Shown here piece after piece: positions 53,763 through 63,123 of a stretch of 64,000 bases of DNA. The stretch covers positions 124,001 to 188,000 of the forward strand of contig NZ_BMTR01000008.1 in the NCBI RefSeq assembly GCF_014649775.1. The letters are read 5' to 3'. The notes under the pieces were generated by a model, which ran no database searches, was not told where the DNA came from, and was given only the letters and a program-made list of their open reading frames with translations. Position 1 is the stretch's first letter, and each line of letters begins with the position of its first letter. Source of the stretch: Streptomyces longisporoflavus (lineage in GTDB: Bacteria > Actinomycetota > Actinomycetes > Streptomycetales > Streptomycetaceae). The position numbers and the translations under genes were made by a program.

Positions 53763-54758
53763 ATGCCCAGAACACGCATCACCATCGGATCGGCGCTCGC
53801 GGGAGCCTTGCTGCTCAGCGGCTGCGGCGCGGAGGTCGACTCGGACTCCAAGGCCGCGGGCGCGCCCGACAAGGTCACCGTGAAGCGCTGCGGTGAGCCC
53901 GTCGCGTACAAGACTCCGCAGCGCGCGGTGGTCTACGAAGGCGGCAGCGCGGACAAGATGTTCAGCCTGGGCCTGACCGAGCACGTGCACGGCTATGTGA
54001 TGCCGCCTGCCAACCCGCCGGTCAGCGAGTCTCCTTGGGCATCGGAGTACGCCAAGGTGAAGATGCTCAGCGACGATCTCCTCAACAAGGAACTCGTCGT
54101 CGAGGCCAAGTCGGACTTCGTCGTCGCGGGCTGGAACTCGGGCTTCAGCGACCAGCGCGGCATCACCCCGGAGATCCTGGACAAGCTCGGCATCCAGAGC
54201 TTCATGCACACGGAGAGCTGCTTCAACTACCCCGGCCACCCGCAGAAGGTCACACCGTTCAAGGCCCTGTACTCGGACCTGGAACGCCTGGGCAAGATCT
54301 TCCGGGTGGAGAAGAAGGCGGACGAGGTCGTGGACGGCCTCAAGAAACGCGTGGCCGCCGTCGAGTCCAAGGCCCCCGAGAAGGACGACGTCCCCGTCTT
54401 CCTCTACGACTCCGGCACGGACCAGCCCTTCACGGCGGGCAGCCAGGTCCCGCCCAACGACATCATCAAGTCGGCCGGAGGCAGGAACATCTTCGACGGC
54501 CTCGACGAGCGGTGGACCCAGGTGAACTGGGAGGCCGTCGCCAAGGCCGAGCCCGAGGTCATCATCATCTTCGACTACGGCGACAAGCCCGCCAAGGAGA
54601 AGATCGACTTCCTGAAGAAGTCCCCGCACACCAAGGAACTGCCCGCCGTGAAGAAGAACAACTTCTTCGTGCTCGACTACAACGAGGGCATCAGCGGCCC
54701 GCGCAACGTCGACGGCCTGGAGAAGTTCGGGAAGTACCTGCGCGACCTGAAGCGGTAA
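53763..54758 (+). CDS. Metallophore ABC transporter substrate-binding lipoprotein
   Basis: 331-aa class III binding protein (TroA/FhuD/BtuF fold). Lipobox LLSGC with Cys21. VVYEGGSADKMFSLGLTEHVHGYV and VVAGWNSGFSDQRGITPEIL match the two-lobe fold joined by a long helix (YSDLERLGKIF). The sequence is less Lys-Arg-rich than iron-siderophore receptors and closely resembles Actinobacterial proteins annotated as iron/metal binding. AAAGG lies ten bases before ATG 53763. Last gene of the Zur-box operon. Confidence 0.9.
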   Translation: MPRTRITIGSALAGALLLSGCGAEVDSDSKAAGAPDKVTVKRCGEPVAYKTPQRAVVYEGGSADKMFSLGLTEHVHGYVMPPANPPVSESPWASEYAKVKMLSDDLLNKELVVEAKSDFVVAGWNSGFSDQRGITPEILDKLGIQSFMHTESCFNYPGHPQKVTPFKALYSDLERLGKIFRVEKKADEVVDGLKKRVAAVESKAPEKDDVPVFLYDSGTDQPFTAGSQVPPNDIIKSAGGRNIFDGLDERWTQVNWEAVAKAEPEVIIIFDYGDKPAKEKIDFLKKSPHTKELPAVKKNNFFVLDYNEGISGPRNVDGLEKFGKYLRDLKR

Positions 54759-54771
54759 CAGCCGCGAAGCC

Positions 54772-55299
54772 TCAGCCGGCCGCCCGGTCGAGCGCGCCGG
54801 TCAGACGGCCGAGGAGTCCTTGCAGGGCGAGGACCTCCTCGACCGTCATGCCGGTCGCTTCGAGGATCCGGCGCGGGACGGCAAGCGCGCGCTCCCGCAG
54901 CTCCGCGCCGTCGTCGGTCAGGTGAACGGTGACGGACCGCTCGTCGGCGGCACTGCGCTCACGCCGTACGAGACCGGCCGCCTCGAGCCGCTTGAGGAGC
55001 GGCGAGAGCGTGCCGGAGTCGAGACGCAGGCGCTCGCCGATGGCCTTGACGGGCCGCGGGCCGTCCTCCCAGAGCACGAGCATGACCAGGTACTGCGGAT
55101 AGGTGAGGCCCAGATCCTTGAGGGCATCGCGGTAGACGCCGCCGAAGGCGCGCGAGGCGGCGTGCAGCGAGAAGCAGACCTGGTGGTCGAGGCGCAGGAG
55201 CTCGGAGTCGGGCAGGTCCGTCTTGTCGGGCGCTCCGGGTCCGGGGGGCCCGGAGGGGGCGGGGGGCCCGGAGGGGGCGGCGGTCGGCGAGGGCGTCAT
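54772..55299 (-). CDS. ohrR: OhrR-type MarR family peroxide sensor repressor
   Basis: 175 aa. MarR winged helix with IGERLRLDSGTLSPLLKRLEAAGLVRR-like recognition region and wing DERSVTVHLTDDG. The redox Cys42 in DHQVCFSLHAASR matches the sensing Cys of OhrR, which is oxidised by organic hydroperoxides and then leaves DNA. An N-terminal Pro/Gly-rich tail (about 10-25) is unusual. ATG 55299 chosen over an in-frame start ten codons upstream. Divergent from ohr, with a perfect palindrome between them. Confidence 0.9.
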   Translation of the reverse strand: MTPSPTAAPSGPPAPSGPPGPGAPDKTDLPDSELLRLDHQVCFSLHAASRAFGGVYRDALKDLGLTYPQYLVMLVLWEDGPRPVKAIGERLRLDSGTLSPLLKRLEAAGLVRRERSAADERSVTVHLTDDGAELRERALAVPRRILEATGMTVEEVLALQGLLGRLTGALDRAAG

Positions 55300-55328
55300 G
55301 GCTTCAGGGTACCTCGCACGCGTCATTC

Positions 55329-55342
55329 AGTTGTGCACAACT
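55329..55342. promoter_or_regulatory. OhrR operator between ohrR and ohr
   Basis: AGTTGTGCACAACT is a perfect 14-bp palindrome, followed 8 bases later by a related half GTGTGCAACT. It lies in the divergent promoter, where OhrR is expected to repress both genes. Confidence 0.75.
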
Positions 55343-55419
55343 AAATCGTGTGCAACTATTGCTCTCGAGCGAACGAACTCCGTTGCTCACGTTCTTCGAC
55401 CGAGGGAAGAGGACACCCC

Positions 55420-55830
<411 letters not shown>

Positions 55831-55936
55831 CCCTGGCCGACGGCCGGAATTCGGGCCCGCGCCGTACGGCGGGTACCGTAGAGGGACCGATCTCATGGGC
55901 CTCCTGGTGGGCTGCGTGAACCCCAGGAGGCCCAGA

Positions 55937-56398
55937 ATGACGACGAACCGCGGACGCAAGGGCGTGATCCGGAAGCGGATGACGTCGACCGGCGAGTCGT
56001 ATGTGGTCGCCGCCCGCAATCTCAAGTCGATGAAGGACATGGGCGCCACCCGCGAGGCCGTCGTCACCCAGCGCTGGCAGCCCGCGGAAACCCTGGACGT
56101 ACCGTGCCCCTGCGGCGGCACCTGCGAGCCCGGCGAGAAGTGCGACCGCTGCCACGCCCGCCACCGCCACGTGGCCCGCTACCCCGGCAGCCGCACCGAG
56201 GTCGAGATCTGGGCCGACCGCTACGACTGCATGGGCTGCGCGTCCACGTACACCATCCTGGTCGAGCTGCCGGACCGCCCGTGGGGCATCGCCGAGACAG
56301 TGGTCCAGGGCGGGTCCGCGGAGCCGGTCGTCAAGGCCCGGGTGTTCCCCGGCGTGAAGCATCCGCTGCTGCGGCCCGAGACCCCCGAAGAGGACTGA
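55937..56398 (+). CDS. Small zinc-ribbon-like protein of unknown function
   Basis: 153 aa from ATG 55937 with CAGGAGG six bases upstream. A basic N-terminus (RGRKGVIRKRM) is followed by a cluster of Cys and His: CPCGGTC, CDRCHARHRH and CMGCA between about residues 55 and 105, enough for one or two structural zinc sites. The C-terminal part is a short beta-rich region ending in an acidic tail. No family is recognised. It might bind nucleic acid through the basic N-terminus. Stands alone between ohr and the HEAT-repeat gene. Confidence 0.6.
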   Translation: MTTNRGRKGVIRKRMTSTGESYVVAARNLKSMKDMGATREAVVTQRWQPAETLDVPCPCGGTCEPGEKCDRCHARHRHVARYPGSRTEVEIWADRYDCMGCASTYTILVELPDRPWGIAETVVQGGSAEPVVKARVFPGVKHPLLRPETPEED

Positions 56399-56523
56399 GT
56401 CCGCTCGGGACCAGGGCTGAGTCCGCTCGGCGGGGCCCGCCGTATATCGCGCGCGTCGCATCGATCAGCCGTTCTACGATCGCCTCCTTACTGCCGGTAT
56501 CACCGGACCAATCGGGGGCGGAC

Positions 56524-57966
56524 ATGCGTGAGAGCGTCGAGGACGGCGAGAAGGGGGTCGCCGCGGCCGTGCGGCTCGCCGAGGGGGCCCGGCTGCGGAG
56601 TGTCGTGGCTGCCGATGATCCCGTCGGCTGGGTCTCGCTGGACGCGGGCGTGCGGGAGGTGTCCTGGAGCTACCCGACCCGCACGGTGCCCCGGCCGGCG
56701 TGGGAGCACGCCGCCCCGCTGCCCGCCGACCTGACACAGCTCGGTGAGTCCGGGCTCGCGCTCGCCCTCTGCCACCGCGACGGCAGGACGCGCGAGACCG
56801 CGATACGCCGGGCGGGGCCGTACCCCGGCCTCCTTCCGCTCATCGTCATCCGCTGCTCCGACTGGGCCGCCCCCGTGCGCGAACGCGCCCGGAAGCTGCT
56901 GCGCGAGGCGCTGGACCCGCCTGCCGCCGTCGCCCTCGCCCCGCTGATCCTGCTGGTCGGCCGCCGCGACCGGGGCGGCTTCGGCGTCGAGCTGCTCGGG
57001 GACACGCTGCGGCGAGCGCCCCTCGCGGAGTTCGCCGCCCTCCTCGTCCACCGCGACCGCGTGACGCGGCGGTTCGCCTACCGCCTCGCCGCCGAGCACG
57101 ACCGCCTGAGCCCCGCCGAACTGGCCCGCGCCGCCGCGGACGACCCGGACTTTGTGATCCAGGATCTGTGCGCGACGGCGGCGCTCACGAGGCTGCGGGA
57201 AGCGGACGCCGCTCCCGCGGACGTGCTCGAACCGCTGCTGACCGCACGCCCCCCGCATGTCCGCTCGGCCGGTGTCACCGCGCTGCGGCGGGCGGGGCAG
57301 CCGGAACGGGCGGAGGCGTTCCTCGGCGACCGGTCCGGGCGGGTGCGCGCCTGCGCCCGGTATGTCGTACGACAGCACGGAGGCGACCCCGTGGCCTGGT
57401 ACCGGGAGCGGTGCGCGACGCCGGACGACCCCGGCCTCGTGCCCGGCGCGGTCATCGGCCTCGCCGAGTGCGGCGACCGTGCGGACGGCGCGCTGCTGCG
57501 GCCGTTGCTCGCACATCCCGCGGACGGGGTACGGGGGCAGGCCGTGGCCGGACTCCGGGCGCTGGACCTGGCGGACTCGCGGCAACTGCGGCCGCTGCTC
57601 GACGACCCGGCCCCCGGCGTCGTACGCCAGACGACCCTCGCCCTGCTGCCGTCCGCCCGGCAACTCCCCGCCGACTGGCTCCTGGAGCGCGCGGGGCCGC
57701 GGCTCCCCCGGCACATCCGCGTCGCCGCGTTCCGGCTGCTCCACGCGCACGGCGGGGTCGCGGTGCTGCGAGCGGCGGTGGGACTTCTGGACGACCCGGA
57801 CGTGAAGCTGCGCACGTGGGCGGCGCAATCCGTGCAGCGCTGGCATCCCTCGGCGGACGTACGGCGCGGAGACCCGGAGGTGGGCGTACTGCTCGACCGG
57901 TGCGGGCACCTCTTCAGCGAGCATGTCCTGAAGAGGCGCAAGTGGGCGGCTGGTTTGGACGCCTGA
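56524..57966 (+). CDS. HEAT-repeat (PBS lyase-like) protein
   Basis: 480 aa built mainly of helical HEAT-like repeats: for example APVRERARKLLREAL, PPHVRSAGVTALRRAGQP, ADGVRGQAVAGLRALDLAD and PGVVRQTTLALLPSARQ, about 30 residues apart. Such scaffolds bind proteins; no enzymatic motif is seen. No signal peptide or membrane span. ATG 56524 has GGGGGCGG upstream. Interaction partners are unknown and the neighbours do not suggest one. Confidence 0.72.
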   Translation: MRESVEDGEKGVAAAVRLAEGARLRSVVAADDPVGWVSLDAGVREVSWSYPTRTVPRPAWEHAAPLPADLTQLGESGLALALCHRDGRTRETAIRRAGPYPGLLPLIVIRCSDWAAPVRERARKLLREALDPPAAVALAPLILLVGRRDRGGFGVELLGDTLRRAPLAEFAALLVHRDRVTRRFAYRLAAEHDRLSPAELARAAADDPDFVIQDLCATAALTRLREADAAPADVLEPLLTARPPHVRSAGVTALRRAGQPERAEAFLGDRSGRVRACARYVVRQHGGDPVAWYRERCATPDDPGLVPGAVIGLAECGDRADGALLRPLLAHPADGVRGQAVAGLRALDLADSRQLRPLLDDPAPGVVRQTTLALLPSARQLPADWLLERAGPRLPRHIRVAAFRLLHAHGGVAVLRAAVGLLDDPDVKLRTWAAQSVQRWHPSADVRRGDPEVGVLLDRCGHLFSEHVLKRRKWAAGLDA

Positions 57967-58149
57967 CCCGGCTCACAGTGCGCGCCATCCGCCCGCCGAG
58001 CAGTGCCGATCGCCCCGGTACCGCAAGTGGAACCCGGCACAACGTCCGATATACGAACCCCTCTTCCCGGATTCTGACCGGATTCTTCCCTTGACGGCGC
58101 GTCCCGCCACCCTCAATATCAGGCAACGCACTTTGCGCCACGCACCCTT

Positions 58150-58184
58150 CTTCAGCACAGCTCCAGCTCTTCAGCACAGCTCCA
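58150..58184. repeat. Two 16-bp direct repeats upstream of the aminopeptidase gene
   Basis: CTTCAGCACAGCTCCA occurs at 58150-58165 and 58169-58184, a 19-base period, in the 292-bp leader region (57967-58258) where no gene was seen. Could be operator half-sites or slippage. Confidence 0.7.
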
Positions 58185-58258
58185 ACGCCCTGCGGCATCC
58201 GCGTCGCGGGGCGTCAGTACGTTCCGTCCCCTTCGCTGTTCGGAATTCGGAGCCCCAC

Positions 58259-59587
58259 ATGAGACTCTCCAGATCCGCCGTGCCCCGCGCCCTGAGACGG
58301 GCCACCGCGGGCGTCGCCACCCTCGCCGCCGCCGGCCTGATCGCGGCCACCGCGCCCGCGGCCCTGGCAGCCCCGTCCCCGACGCTCGCGGCCCCCGACA
58401 TACCGCTCGCCAACGTCAAGGCGCACCTCTCCCAGTTCCAGTCCATAGCCTCGGCCAACGGCGGCAACCGCGCCCACGGCCGCCCCGGCTACAAAGCCTC
58501 GATCGACTACGCGAAGGCCAAGCTGGACGCGGCCGGATTCACCACCACCGTTCAGCAGTTCACCTCCAGCGGTGCCACCGGCTACAACCTCGTCGCGGAC
58601 TGGCCGGGCGGCGACCCGAACCAGGTCCTGATGGCGGGCGCGCACCTCGACAGCGTCTCCTCGGGCCCCGGCATCAACGACAACGGCTCGGGCTCGGCAG
58701 GCGTCCTGGAAACCGCGCTCGCGGTCTCCCGCGCGCAGTTGCAGCCGGAGAAGCACCTGCGGTTCGCCTGGTGGGGGGCGGAGGAGCTGGGCCTGGTCGG
58801 CTCGAAGTACTACGTCAACAACCTCCCGACCGCCGAGCGTTCGAAGGTCTCCGGCTACCTCAACTTCGACATGATCGGCTCTCCGAACCCGGGCTACTTC
58901 GTCTACGACGACGACCCCGCGATCGAGAAGACGTTCAAGGACTTCTACGCGGGCCTGAACGTCCCCACGGAGATAGAGACCGAGGGCGACGGCCGCTCCG
59001 ACCACGCCAGCTTCAAGAACGTGGGCATACCGGTCGGCGGCCTCTTCACGGGCGCGAGCCGCACGAAGACCAGCGCGCAGGCCCAGAAGTGGGGCGGCAC
59101 GGCGGGCCAGGCCTTCGACCGCTGCTACCACTCCTCGTGCGACACCACGGCGAACATCAACGACACCGCGCTCGACCGCAACAGCGACGCCATCGCCCAC
59201 GCGATCTGGACGCTCGGCACGGACACCCCGGTCCCGCCGGGCGACTCGTACGAGAACACCGCTGACGTCACCATCCCGGACAACGGCACGGCCGTGACCT
59301 CGACGATCAACGTGACCGGCCGCACGGGCAACGCCCCGGCCACCCTCAGGGCGGACGTCGACATCCGCCACACCTGGCGCGGCGACGTGGTCGTGGACCT
59401 GCTCGCCCCGGACGGCACGGCGTACCGCCTGAAGAACTCCAGCGGCAACGACTCGGCGGACAACGTCATCGCGACGTACACGGTCAACGCGTCGAGCGAG
59501 CCGGCGAACGGCGCCTGGAAGCTGCGCGTGCAGGACGTGGCGTCGCAGGACACCGGCTACATCAACAGCTGGAAGCTGACCTTCTAG
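58259..59587 (+). CDS. Secreted M28 aminopeptidase with P-domain (SGAP type)
   Basis: 442 aa. Sec signal (about 1-38, ending ALAAPS), then a di-zinc M28 domain related to Streptomyces griseus aminopeptidase: H129 (AHLDS), D141 (INDNGS), E175 catalytic and E176 ligand (GAEELG), D204 (FDMIGS), H249 (SDHASF). Two Cys (CYHSSC) form the family disulfide. From about 325 a C-terminal proprotein-convertase P domain (IRHTWRGDVVVDLLAPDG) is added, normally removed or used for stability. ATG 58259 begins the signal; upstream in-frame codons are not signal-like. Ends at a strong terminator. Confidence 0.94.
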   Translation: MRLSRSAVPRALRRATAGVATLAAAGLIAATAPAALAAPSPTLAAPDIPLANVKAHLSQFQSIASANGGNRAHGRPGYKASIDYAKAKLDAAGFTTTVQQFTSSGATGYNLVADWPGGDPNQVLMAGAHLDSVSSGPGINDNGSGSAGVLETALAVSRAQLQPEKHLRFAWWGAEELGLVGSKYYVNNLPTAERSKVSGYLNFDMIGSPNPGYFVYDDDPAIEKTFKDFYAGLNVPTEIETEGDGRSDHASFKNVGIPVGGLFTGASRTKTSAQAQKWGGTAGQAFDRCYHSSCDTTANINDTALDRNSDAIAHAIWTLGTDTPVPPGDSYENTADVTIPDNGTAVTSTINVTGRTGNAPATLRADVDIRHTWRGDVVVDLLAPDGTAYRLKNSSGNDSADNVIATYTVNASSEPANGAWKLRVQDVASQDTGYINSWKLTF

Positions 59588-59622
59588 AGCGTTGCGGAAG
59601 TTCGGGAGCGCCCCGGACACAC

Positions 59623-59661
59623 CCCGGCGCCCGGCAGCGACTTCCGCTGCCGGGCGCCGGG
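59623..59661. terminator. Bidirectional terminator between the M28 gene and msrB
   Basis: Perfect 17-bp GC-rich stem (59623-59639 with 59645-59661) and a 5-base loop ACTTC, 35 bases after the M28 stop and 15 bases from the convergent msrB stop. Confidence 0.8.
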
Positions 59662-59676
59662 ACAGTGACCGCCGGC

Positions 59677-60084
59677 TCAGCCCTCCGCGGGCGCCAGCGT
59701 CAGTGCGATCGAGTTGATGCAGTACCGCTGGTCCGTCGGGGTCGCATAGCCCTCGCCCTCGAAGACGTGGCCGAGGTGCGAGCCGCAGCGGGCGCAGCGC
59801 ACCTCGGTGCGGATCATGCCGTGCGAGGTGTCCTGGAGCAGTTCGACCGCGTCGGTGTCCTTGGGGTCGAAGAAGCTCGGCCAGCCGCAGTGCGACTCGA
59901 ACTTCTCCTCCGACGTGAACAGCTCCGCGCCGCACGCGCGACAGCTGTAGACACCCTTGGTCTTGGTGTCCGTGTACTCACCGACGAACGCGGGCTCCGT
60001 GCCCGCTTGGCGCAGGACCGCGTACTCCGAGGGGCTCAGCTCCGCGCGCCACTGCTCGTCCGGCTTCTCGACGTCGTACGACAT
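59677..60084 (-). CDS. msrB: Peptide-methionine (R)-S-oxide reductase
   Basis: 135 aa. Repairs oxidised Met in proteins. Catalytic C122 in RYCINS, zinc-binding pairs C48/C51 and C97/C100, and C66 (HCGWPSF) as possible resolving Cys. ATG 60084. Convergent with the M28 gene, and 52 bp downstream of murC on the same strand. Confidence 0.95.
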   Translation of the reverse strand: MSYDVEKPDEQWRAELSPSEYAVLRQAGTEPAFVGEYTDTKTKGVYSCRACGAELFTSEEKFESHCGWPSFFDPKDTDAVELLQDTSHGMIRTEVRCARCGSHLGHVFEGEGYATPTDQRYCINSIALTLAPAEG

Positions 60085-60136
60085 GAGACTGAACCCCTTA
60101 CTGCTTGGTCTTGCTGCTTCGGATCACCGCTGGGAA

Positions 60137-61534
60137 CTACTGCTTCGCCAGTTCGGCCAGGATCTGCGGGCCGAGGTCCGTGACGTCGCCCGCTCCCATG
60201 GTGAGAACGAGATCACCGGGCTTCGTCATTCCCGCGACGGCCGCCACGGCGTCGCTCTTCTCGTGCGCGGCCCGCACGTCGGCGCCAGCGGCCACGGCCG
60301 CGTCGATGATCAGGGCGCTGGTGATGCCGGGGATCGGGTCCTCGCGGGCGGGGTAGATGTCGAGGACCACGGAGGCGTCCGCGAGTGCCAGGGACTGGCC
60401 CATCTCCTTGCCCAGCTCCTGCGTGCGCGAGAAGAGGTGGGGCTGGAAGAGGACCAGGAGGCGCGAGTCGCCCGCGGAGGCCCGCATGGCCTCCAGGTCG
60501 GCCGTCATCTCGGTGGGGTGGTGCGCGTACGAGTCGATGACCTGGACGCCGGCTGCCTCGCCCTTGAGCTGGAGGCGGCGCTTGACGCCGGTGTACGAGC
60601 CGATGGCCGAGGCAAGGTTGTGCGCCGGGATGCCGACGGCGATGCCCGCGGCGAGGGCGGCGACGGCGTTGTGGGCGTAGTGGCGGCCGGGGACCGAGAC
60701 CGTGAACGTCAGGAACTTGCCGTTCAGGATGACCGTGACCTCGCTGGTCAGGCCGCGCGCGGTGATCTTGTGGATGCGCAGGTCGGCACCCTCCGACTCG
60801 CCGTACGTGACGACCTTCAGCTCGCCCGCGTCGCGCACGCGCTTCGTCAGCTCCGCCGCGCCCGACTGGTCCGCCGCGATCACCAGGGTGCCGCCGGGGA
60901 CGATCTTGCCGACGAACGTCTCGAAGGACTCGTAGATCTCGTCCATCGACGCGTAGTTGGCGTGGTGGTCGAGCTCCACGTTCAGGATGATGGCGACCTC
61001 GGGCGCGTACTTGTGGAAGCTGCGGTCGCTCTCGTCCGCCTCCGCCACGAAGATGTCGCCCTCGCCGTGCAGGGCGTTCGAGCCCGGCGCGTCCAGGTCG
61101 CCGCCGATCGCGTACGAGGGGTCGAGGCCGAGGGAGGAGAGGGTGACCGCGAGCATCGACGTCGTCGTGGTCTTGCCGTGCGTGCCGGCGACCGCGATCG
61201 GACGCAGGCCCTCCATGAGGGAGGCCAGGGCGTCCGAGCGGTGGACCACCGGGATGCCGAGCTCGGTGGCGCGGGCCAGCTCGGGGTTGTCGGCGCGGAT
61301 GGCGGAGGAGACGACCACGCAGGTCGCGTCGGACGCGAGGTGCGCGGCGTCGTGGCCGATGTGGACCGTGGCGCCCAGGGCCCGCAGGGCCTCGGCGGTG
61401 GCCGACTCCCGCGCGTCGCTGCCCGCGACCTTGGCGCCGCGCTGGGCCAGGATCTTGGCGATGCCCGACATTCCGGCGCCGCCGATGCCGATGAAGTGCG
61501 GTCGGTCCATGGCGGTGGGCAGGCCGGGTGCCAT
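60137..61534 (-). CDS. murC: UDP-N-acetylmuramate--L-alanine ligase
   Basis: 465 aa Mur ligase adding the first stem amino acid of peptidoglycan. Rossmann-like N-terminus FIGIGGAGMSGIA, ATP loop GTHGKT (117-122), DESDRSFH, and the C-terminal SYAHHPTEM and FQPHLFSRT blocks are diagnostic of MurC. ATG 61534 has GGGAG seven bases upstream; a TTG five codons earlier is less likely. It is separate from the dcw cluster, as in other Streptomyces. Essential enzyme, cytoplasmic. Confidence 0.95.
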   Translation of the reverse strand: MAPGLPTAMDRPHFIGIGGAGMSGIAKILAQRGAKVAGSDARESATAEALRALGATVHIGHDAAHLASDATCVVVSSAIRADNPELARATELGIPVVHRSDALASLMEGLRPIAVAGTHGKTTTTSMLAVTLSSLGLDPSYAIGGDLDAPGSNALHGEGDIFVAEADESDRSFHKYAPEVAIILNVELDHHANYASMDEIYESFETFVGKIVPGGTLVIAADQSGAAELTKRVRDAGELKVVTYGESEGADLRIHKITARGLTSEVTVILNGKFLTFTVSVPGRHYAHNAVAALAAGIAVGIPAHNLASAIGSYTGVKRRLQLKGEAAGVQVIDSYAHHPTEMTADLEAMRASAGDSRLLVLFQPHLFSRTQELGKEMGQSLALADASVVLDIYPAREDPIPGITSALIIDAAVAAGADVRAAHEKSDAVAAVAGMTKPGDLVLTMGAGDVTDLGPQILAELAKQ

Positions 61535-61703
61535 ACGTGTGTCTCCCAAGGGTCCAAGAGTTACGGCAGCTGAGCCGCTGAGCAGGGCCCAGACTATTGC
61601 CTCGCACGGACACGGGGCACACCTGCGCCCTGTAAGGGGCGCGAGGAACGGCGCGACCAGCCCTCACCGAACCCGCGGACCAGCTTTCGCGTACGAGAGG
61701 GGA

Positions 61704-62177
61704 CTAGTCCTTCGCGTGCGAGAACAGCTTCAGGACCGGGACCCCCACCTTGTGCCGCGCACGAGACGCCCAGTCCCGGTGGAAGAACTCTTCCACGTAG
61801 TGGGGATCGGTCAGGACGATGACCTCGTCGGCGCCCGCCTCGTCGACCAGTTGCTTGAGCGCGTCGAGCGGATGATCCTCGATCAGCTGGCCAAGGGCCT
61901 CGCAGCCCGCCGCGCGCAGCGCGGCCAGCGAGACCTCCAGAGCCTTCTGCGCGGGGGCCGCCGCCTCCTGCCCCTCGGGGACGTCCCCTTCCCTCGCCGC
62001 CTCGTCGATCTCCCCCAGAGCCACGTCGTCGATGGCCCGCAGCAAGCGGTCGGCCTGGTCGCCGCGGGGCTGGAGCAGCACCCGGAAGGTGACCGTCTCG
62101 TCGCCGTGCAAGGTGGTGACGAACTCCACGTCGGCGGAGGTCAGGGCCTTCTCGATCATCAATACGCTTGTGAACAC
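61704..62177 (-). CDS. Universal stress-like small protein
   Basis: 157 aa. Conserved in Streptomyces, where it is often mislabelled indole-3-glycerol phosphate synthase. It has an HUP-like alternating pattern: VLMIEKALTSADVEFVT, an Ala/Glu-rich helix, then LDALKQLVDEAGADEVIVLTDPHYVEEFFHRDWASRAR, here quoted in parts, and VPVLKLFSH at the end. No TrpC catalytic residues are present. GTG 62177 has AGAAGGG at good spacing; an in-frame ATG at 62195 is possible. Role unknown. Confidence 0.6.
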   Translation of the reverse strand: MFTSVLMIEKALTSADVEFVTTLHGDETVTFRVLLQPRGDQADRLLRAIDDVALGEIDEAAREGDVPEGQEAAAPAQKALEVSLAALRAAGCEALGQLIEDHPLDALKQLVDEAGADEVIVLTDPHYVEEFFHRDWASRARHKVGVPVLKLFSHAKD

Positions 62178-62321
62178 GACAGGCGCCCTTCTCATCCGTG
62201 GACCGCCGAGAGTCTGTCTCGACAGCCCCTGCGGAAACCATCCTGCCCCGTGGCCGCACGGGGTCTGCGACTTTTAGTGTGCCCAGCGGAAGCAAAACGG
62301 AACGGTTGATTCCGCTGATTG

Positions 62322-63086
62322 TCAGGTTTGACGGTATCGGGTGAAGAGGAACCCGGCCTCCTCCAGTACGGAGGTCAGGGTGAATCGTTCCGGCACCGCC
62401 ACCGAGGACCCCCAGGCGATCCGCTGCGCGTCCCCGGAGGTGAGCATCGGGGACACCGTCAGACAGAGCTCGTCCAGGGCGCCGGCCGCCACGAGCTGGC
62501 CGAGCAGCCGGGGCCCGCCCTCCGTGAGCAGCCGGGTCAGGCCGCGCTCCGCGAGGGCGGGTGCGATCCGCTCCGGTTCGACCACGGCCCCCTCCCCCGC
62601 GATCACCACGACGGCGCCCGCCTTCTCGGCCGCGGAGATCCGGTCGGCCGGCGCCTCGGCACCGGTCACCACGAGCGTGGGCACCAGCGGCTCGGTGAAA
62701 AGCGGAAGGGAGAAATCCAGGTTGAGGCTCGCGCTGACGACGGCGATCGCGGGCACCACCGTCTGCCCGGCCGCGGCCCTGCGCGCGGCGAAGTCCGCAC
62801 GCTCCCGTGCCGGCCGGTAACCCTCCTGGCGGACCGTCTCGGCACCGACGACCACGACGTCGGCGAGTGCGCGCAGGGTGCCGAAGATCCGCATGTCCGC
62901 TGCGTTCGAGATGGGGTGGGAGCGGCCGTCGTGCTGGGCCGCTCCGTCAAGGGTGGACACCATGTTGGCGCGCAGCCAGGGGGCGTCGCCCGGCGGGTAG
63001 GCGTACGCGTCGGCAAGCTCCCCCAGCTCCCACTCTCGTACTGCCGTTTCGTCTGTCTGGTCGGTCACAGGGAACAGGCGTCGCAT
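62322..63086 (-). CDS. RibD C-terminal domain (pyrimidine reductase-like) protein
   Basis: 254 aa, dihydrofolate-reductase-like fold of the RibD C-terminal family. The N-terminus has WLRANMVSTLDGAAQ, the center ALADVVVVGAETVRQEGY, and the C-terminus LLTEGGPRLLGQLVAAGALDEL, the usual NADPH and substrate sites. No deaminase domain is present, so the enzyme could act in riboflavin synthesis or on another substrate. ATG 63086 begins MRRLFPVTDQ; upstream in-frame sequence is antisense to zapE. Divergent from zapE with 37 bp between starts. Confidence 0.85.
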   Translation of the reverse strand: MRRLFPVTDQTDETAVREWELGELADAYAYPPGDAPWLRANMVSTLDGAAQHDGRSHPISNAADMRIFGTLRALADVVVVGAETVRQEGYRPARERADFAARRAAAGQTVVPAIAVVSASLNLDFSLPLFTEPLVPTLVVTGAEAPADRISAAEKAGAVVVIAGEGAVVEPERIAPALAERGLTRLLTEGGPRLLGQLVAAGALDELCLTVSPMLTSGDAQRIAWGSSVAVPERFTLTSVLEEAGFLFTRYRQT

Positions 63087-63123
63087 GTCCAGCAGTCTTG
63101 CACGGCGCTTAGAGTTAGGAACC

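Noticed and set aside
61704..62177. Indole-3-glycerol phosphate synthase
   Set aside because: The protein is too short and lacks the TIM-barrel catalytic residues of TrpC; this label for relatives seems to be an annotation error.
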